From contig CAZJDV010000104.1 in NCBI GenBank assembly GCA_964544865.1, positions 1 to 7,505 on the forward strand: a DNA stretch of 7,505 bases, read 5' to 3'. Both the position numbers and the translations under genes were made by a program. Numbering within the stretch: position 1 is the first letter of the stretch; the number at the start of each line of letters is the position of its first letter. The stretch is from CAZJDV01 sp964544865. Its GTDB lineage: Bacteria > Chloroflexota > Dehalococcoidia > Lucifugimonadales > CAJWER01. This document shows, piece after piece, positions 4,639-7,505 of the stretch. Below the pieces are notes generated by a model. The model made no database searches. It saw only the letters and a list, made by a program, of their open reading frames with translations, and was not told the DNA's origin.

Positions 4639-6308
4639 AAGTCCAGCACAGGAAGCACAGAGGTTTGGCATCGCACCATAGCGTGGCTGGCATCGGTCTG
4701 GGACAGGGAGCTTTGGGCTCACCGAGACTTCACGCAGCGGCGCCCGGCCCGGCGACCCCCCACGGGCCGAGTGAGTACGTGAACGTCGGTTCCCGCCGCC
4801 AGTTGCTCTTTGACGATTTCTTTGTGGCAAGAGGCAAGGCAGAGTTCGAGAGTTATCCGCACAACATTCGCTGGAGCTGCGGAAAGACCGAGAAGACGCC
4901 GGCCGAGAGCATCTCTTTCGACAAACAACCCTGGGAAACAGGCGCCGCCTGGCTTTGCGCTCTGTACGACGGAGGTCGCTACCGACTCTGGTACCATCTG
5001 GCCGGTAAGAGCGCCCAGCCCGCGCCAGGGGAGTTGCCGGAAGGTGCCAGTGTCGGATACGCGGAATCGGACGACGGGCTCAACTGGCGCAAGCCGCTGC
5101 TCAAGGTAGCGGAGAGGTACGGTTTCAAGGAGAACAACGTTGTCTTCGCTGGTTGGCCCGATGCCTCGGGTGTGGAGTTCGGAAGTGTATTCATTGATCC
5201 CGCCGCCAGGTCCGAAGAGCGTTACAAGATGCTCTACACGGCGAACGAGAGCCGGCAACGAGTCTTCGTGCCGGACCTACCCTGGACGCAGGAAGCGGGA
5301 GTGCTGCGGGGTGCCTACTCGAGCGACGGCATTAACTGGACGCGTTACCAGCATAACTTTCTGGGGAAGTATTGCGACTCTCAAAACGTAGCGACGTACG
5401 ATCCTGTGCTGGGGAAGTACGTCGCCTACATCCGCGGAGTGGCTTACAGCGGAGGGCTGGTCGTGGGGGAGAATCCGGTGAAGGAAGGCCGGCAGGGGCG
5501 GGCAGTGGCCCGGATGGAGTCGGACGACTACAAAGAGTGGTCCTATCCGGAGATTGTCCTCTCAAGCGATTTTTACGACGGTCTCGGCCTCGATATCTAC
5601 AACAATGGCTACTCCCGGTACGAAGGGGCCGAGAACGCCCATTTCATGTTTTCGTCGGCCCTTCACCACCGGGAGGGTCAATGGAGGCCAAAGGTCGCCG
5701 TGAGTCGGGACAACCGCACCTGGGTGCGGCCGACGCGAGAGGTCTTCATCCCGCTGGGAGAGTCGGGGAGTTTCGACGATTCCGGGATCAGTGTGGCCCC
5801 CGGTTTCCTGCCGGCAGGAAAGGATCACCTCGCCCTCTACTATCGTCCCTACAGCCTTAGGAAGGGAACGGCTATTGCCAGATTCCAGCGTATCCGGCGG
5901 CAGCCTGCGCGACCAGCCCATCTGGGACGGGTAGTGTTCAAGCGAGATCGCATCGTGGGTATCGAGGCAGGCGCTGAGGAGGGCACCTTCTGGACACGTC
6001 CCCTCGAGTTCCAGGGCAGGGAGCTGGTCCTCAACGTGGAGCCGACCGGCCCGGACCCACAGCTACGCGTACAGTTGGTGTGCGTGGAGACCCAGGCTGG
6101 GTCACCTCAGGGGCGCGCCTCGTACGAAATAGATGCCGTTCCTCAAGGATACGGCTTCGAAGACAGCGTGCCGTTGACAAGGGATGAGTTGGACGGCGTG
6201 GCGCGGTGGAAAGCCGGTGCGGCGCTGGGCCACCTTGCCGGCAGGCCGATTCGCCTTCACTTCCGTCTGAAATCACTGCGCATCTACGCGTTTCAGTTCG
6301 TTGGCTGA
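4635..6308 (+). CDS. GH32/GH43-like five-bladed beta-propeller protein
   Basis: The product has 557 residues, and its ATG overlaps the previous stop in ATGA. After a 45-residue leader the family start appears as Q-L-L-F-D-D-F-F-V (56-64). Propeller blades follow, marked by a repeated Ser-x-Asp-Gly/Asp-x-x-Trp pattern: Y-A-E-S-D-D-G-L-N-W (142-151), A-Y-S-S-D-G-I-N-W (227-235), M-E-S-D-D-Y-K-E-W (294-302) and V-S-R-D-N-R-T-W (356-363). An E-R-Y-K-M-L-Y strand (195-201), an R-Y-E-G motif (328-331) and an L-Y-Y segment (401-403) also fit. Residues 430-557 form a beta-sandwich ending in Y-A-F-Q-F. Such proteins are abundant in polysaccharide-degrading bacteria and related to glycoside hydrolases of the furanosidase superfamily, but their substrates are mostly undefined. 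The leader is basic and His-rich without a clean hydrophobic core, so export is uncertain. It ends the three-gene operon. Confidence 0.8.
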   Translation: MKVQHRKHRGLASHHSVAGIGLGQGALGSPRLHAAAPGPATPHGPSEYVNVGSRRQLLFDDFFVARGKAEFESYPHNIRWSCGKTEKTPAESISFDKQPWETGAAWLCALYDGGRYRLWYHLAGKSAQPAPGELPEGASVGYAESDDGLNWRKPLLKVAERYGFKENNVVFAGWPDASGVEFGSVFIDPAARSEERYKMLYTANESRQRVFVPDLPWTQEAGVLRGAYSSDGINWTRYQHNFLGKYCDSQNVATYDPVLGKYVAYIRGVAYSGGLVVGENPVKEGRQGRAVARMESDDYKEWSYPEIVLSSDFYDGLGLDIYNNGYSRYEGAENAHFMFSSALHHREGQWRPKVAVSRDNRTWVRPTREVFIPLGESGSFDDSGISVAPGFLPAGKDHLALYYRPYSLRKGTAIARFQRIRRQPARPAHLGRVVFKRDRIVGIEAGAEEGTFWTRPLEFQGRELVLNVEPTGPDPQLRVQLVCVETQAGSPQGRASYEIDAVPQGYGFEDSVPLTRDELDGVARWKAGAALGHLAGRPIRLHFRLKSLRIYAFQFVG

Positions 6309-6643
6309 GGCAGGGAGGAAGGTAGGGTCCGAGGGTCTGCAGACGCAATTTGAAAGCCGCCTGGGGGACAACTGCTGTGGATAGAGGTTTCGTGCTGGAG
6401 TCCGTGGGGGCGAAGGTCATCGCTCACCGAGATGGTGCGTGGGAACTGGAGTTGGAGGTGCCCCGGGAGCCCGAAGCCAGTATGCAAACAGTGATGACCA
6501 TTTGAATCGATCCCACGTGGAGATGCCAACGCCGTGCATCAGAAGCTGCGCAAGCCACGAAACCAGCCTGAGACGAGGCCCCCCCATTCCGTCTCGGAAA
6601 AGGGCCTCTCCGATGACTGCCGTCAGAACCTCGGACCCTATCT
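6309..6643. other. Gene-free spacer with inverted repeats
   Basis: This is the convergent gap between the + strand operon and the minus-strand terminase-like gene. It holds a perfect 10-bp palindrome GTCTGCAGAC (6335-6344) just after the propeller gene. It also holds a short + strand open frame (6377-6505, GTG start, 42 codons) whose A-W-E-L-E-L-E-V-P stretch hints at a beta-strand remnant but is too short to name. Two competing stems lie beyond: GAGACG/CGTCTC (6570-6575 with 6590-6595) and GAGGCCC/GGGCCTC (6575-6581 with 6602-6608). The latter stem lies about 35 bp past the stop of the minus-strand gene and could slow transcription, but no T-tract accompanies it, so I do not call a terminator. 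Confidence 0.4.
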
Positions 6644-7030
6644 CTACCGGCCCTCTTGCCCACGACGTAGGATCGTTTCCGCCTCTTCCATCGCCCTGGG
6701 CTTCCAGTCCATAAGCGTACGTAGCACATCTTTGGCTGAGTCTTCCGAAGGCACGGCGGTGTCGCCGTACTTGTCACGCCAATGCCCTTTCAAGGCGAAT
6801 ATCAATAGCACGGGATGCGTCTTAGGGTCTCGGAGCCGCTGGAACATGATGTCTTCCAGGGACTCCCGGAAGGATTCCCTCGCAGCCTGGAATCGCTCCC
6901 TGAAGGCCAGAGCTCCGCTGTCCCGCCAGTTGTACACGGTCTGCCTGCTGACGTTGGCGGCCTTGGCAGCGGACAGTATGGTGCCTGCCGTGGCGTAGTT
7001 ACCCAGGAACGATTGCTGGTGTCGTCCCAC
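6644..7030 (-). CDS. Phage terminase small-subunit-like HTH protein
   Basis: The product has 128 residues when started at the GTG at 7030, which has GAGGG five bases upstream on the minus strand. The frame is open further to a TTG at 7087 (147 residues), but that extension would cover the TGACCA repeats. Residues 9-36 (an F-L-G-N-Y-A segment, then A-A-K-A-A-N-V-S-R-Q-T-V-Y-N-W) form a helix-turn-helix like those of small terminase subunits, which recognise phage packaging sites. An R-E-R-F-Q-A-A-R-E-S-F helix and the L-L-I-F-A-L-K-G-H-W-R-D-K-Y-G-D segment (75-90) follow, matching the usual 'LLIFLLKG...KY' ending of that family. No large terminase, portal or capsid gene follows within the window, so it appears as an isolated remnant or satellite gene. 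It is transcribed in the same direction as, and directly downstream of, a tRNA cluster, which is a common integration site. Confidence 0.7.
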   Translation of the reverse strand: MGRHQQSFLGNYATAGTILSAAKAANVSRQTVYNWRDSGALAFRERFQAARESFRESLEDIMFQRLRDPKTHPVLLIFALKGHWRDKYGDTAVPSEDSAKDVLRTLMDWKPRAMEEAETILRRGQEGR

Positions 7031-7050
7031 ATCCGCCCTCAGAACAGCTC

Positions 7051-7094
7051 CGTGACCAATTCGTGACCATTCGACGGGAACGGACAAATGGTCA
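7051..7094. repeat. Clustered TGACCA repeats beside the tRNA-Val gene
   Basis: Two overlapping direct copies, CGTGACCAATTCG (7051-7063) and CGTGACCATTCG (7062-7073), are followed by an inverted copy, CAAATGGTCA (7085-7094). The last has a perfect 10-bp partner, TGACCATTTG, at 6495-6504. The cluster lies between tRNA-Val and the terminase-like gene, immediately upstream of the preferred GTG start. It could be an operator, or recombinase-binding arm sites of an integrated element. Confidence 0.4.
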
Positions 7095-7140
7095 GGGCTC
7101 CGGTAATACTCCAGAGCCGCTTGGCTATGCGGGTCGGGGC

Positions 7141-7217
7141 TGGTGGGGGATAGAGGACTCGAACCTCTGACCTTCTGTGTGTAAGACAGACGCTCTAACC
7201 ATCTGAGCTAATCGCCC
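7141..7217 (-). tRNA. tRNA-Val (anticodon TAC)
   Basis: On the minus strand the acceptor 5' arm is GGGCGAT (7217-7211). The D arm is GCTCAGATGGTTAGAGC. The anticodon stem TCTGT/ACAGA encloses the loop CTTACAC with anticodon TAC (complement of 7181-7183), and the T arm is AGAGG-TTCGAGT-CCTCT. The acceptor 3' arm is ATCCCCC, then discriminator A and an encoded CCA (7143-7141). It reads GUA, and other GUN codons by wobble. One acceptor pair is mismatched (C4 opposite C69), while all other stems are intact. It is the last tRNA of the cluster in its transcription direction. Confidence 0.93.
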
Positions 7218-7308
7218 CGACGTTGTGAGGGCGCGGCGGCGCCACGTGGATGGGCCTCACCGCCAGCCCCGTCAGCTTGACGATATGAGTGGGGAAACAT
7301 AATCAAAG

Positions 7309-7382
7309 TGCGCTTGGCGGGACTCGAACCCACGGCCTCAGCCTCCGCAGGGCTGCGCTCTATCCAACTGAGCTACAAGCGC
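7309..7382 (-). tRNA. tRNA-Arg (anticodon GCG)
   Basis: On the minus strand the acceptor GCGCTTG (7382-7376) pairs perfectly with CAAGCGC (7316-7310), followed by discriminator A (7309). CCA is not encoded. The D arm is GCTCAGTTGGATAGAGC. The anticodon stem CAGCC/GGCTG holds the loop CTGCGGA with anticodon GCG (complement of 7346-7348), and the T arm is GTGGG-TTCGAGT-CCCGC. It reads CGC and CGU. Most bacteria use an ACG anticodon, deaminated to ICG, for these codons, so GCG is a less usual choice. Confidence 0.93.
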
Positions 7383-7419
7383 TCGAAAAATCCGAACCGT
7401 CTGGTAATATTGGTGAGTC

Positions 7420-7505
7420 TGGTGCCGAAGGAGGGATTTGAACCCACACACCCGTAAGGGTACTACGTCCTGAACGTAGCGCGTCTGCCGTTCCGCCACT
7501 TCGGC
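7420..7505 (-). tRNA. tRNA-Leu (anticodon CAG)
   Basis: On the minus strand the acceptor GCCGAAG starts exactly at the window edge (7505) and pairs with CTTCGGC (7430-7424), followed by discriminator A and encoded CCA (7422-7420). The anticodon stem CTACG/CGTAG encloses TTCAGGA with anticodon CAG (complement of 7470-7472). A long variable arm with ACCC/GGGT pairing, as expected for class II tRNAs, precedes the T arm GTGGG-TTCAAAT-CCCTC. It reads CUG. It is the first of three co-oriented tRNA genes (Leu, Arg, Val). Confidence 0.93.

Noticed and set aside
4719..5258. 179-codon minus-strand open frame
   Set aside because: It is antisense to the propeller gene, whose repeated motifs establish the real frame. 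It is a typical GC-rich shadow.
6377..6505. 42-codon + strand frame with a beta-strand-like W-E-L-E-L-E-V-P segment
   Set aside because: It is too short, lacks a ribosome binding site and shows no recognisable continuation. It may be a gene scrap, but this cannot be supported.
6570..6608. Possible rho-independent terminator after the terminase-like gene
   Set aside because: Two competing stems exist, but no T-tract follows either in the minus-strand direction, so a terminator call is not justified.
1..7505. CRISPR array
   Set aside because: There are no regularly spaced short direct repeats with unique spacers. The only tandem repeats are the TGACCA units near 7051-7094.

Overview
This is GC-rich bacterial DNA, most likely an accessory region of an environmental genome. 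I favour a Chloroflexota lineage (Dehalococcoidia/SAR202-like). The basis is indirect: an enolase-superfamily relic, a split-barrel PPOX protein, sugar-type beta-propeller genes, and short multi-hairpin repeats of a kind I associate with those genomes. No single gene here fixes the taxonomy. The left edge is inside a broken IS3-type transposase relic, and the right edge coincides with the 5' end of a tRNA gene.

Region 1 (1-1672): an orfA-type transposase remnant is followed by two diverged copies of a structured repeat (about 100-206 and 847-966), both in + orientation. The repeats bracket a cysteine-rich zinc-ribbon-like protein (246-815) and the second precedes a four-helix membrane protein (1022-1672). 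Both copies fold into the same three hairpins, and three base pairs differ between copies by compensatory double changes. This is the least explained structure in the window.

Region 2 (1673-3008): a decay zone. It holds a gene-free stretch with a probable start fragment of a Leu/Phe/Val dehydrogenase gene (1878-1913), an intact small PPOX-type split-barrel protein (2028-2456), and a truncated enolase-superfamily pseudogene (2531-2966). The pseudogene has a good ribosome binding site and start but carries an internal TAA and a +1 frameshift.

Region 3 (3009-6308): a compact + strand operon of three genes. It contains a medium-chain NAD(P)-dependent dehydrogenase, a small beta-rich protein that looks like the isolated C-terminal part of larger glycosidase-like proteins, and a 557-residue GH32/GH43-like beta-propeller protein with a C-terminal beta-sandwich. 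The first junction is 4 bp and the second is an ATGA overlap. The operon looks devoted to carbohydrate or sugar-derivative breakdown; the broken enolase-type gene just upstream, whose family includes sugar-acid dehydratases, fits the same theme.

Region 4 (6309-7505): after about 335 gene-free bases, a minus-strand phage terminase small-subunit-like HTH protein (6644-7030, possibly starting at 7087) lies directly downstream of a minus-strand tRNA cluster, Leu(CAG)-Arg(GCG)-Val(TAC). A clustered TGACCA repeat lies between the cluster and this gene. The layout suggests that the tRNA cluster borders an integration hotspot and that most of the window is accessory DNA that has turned over repeatedly.
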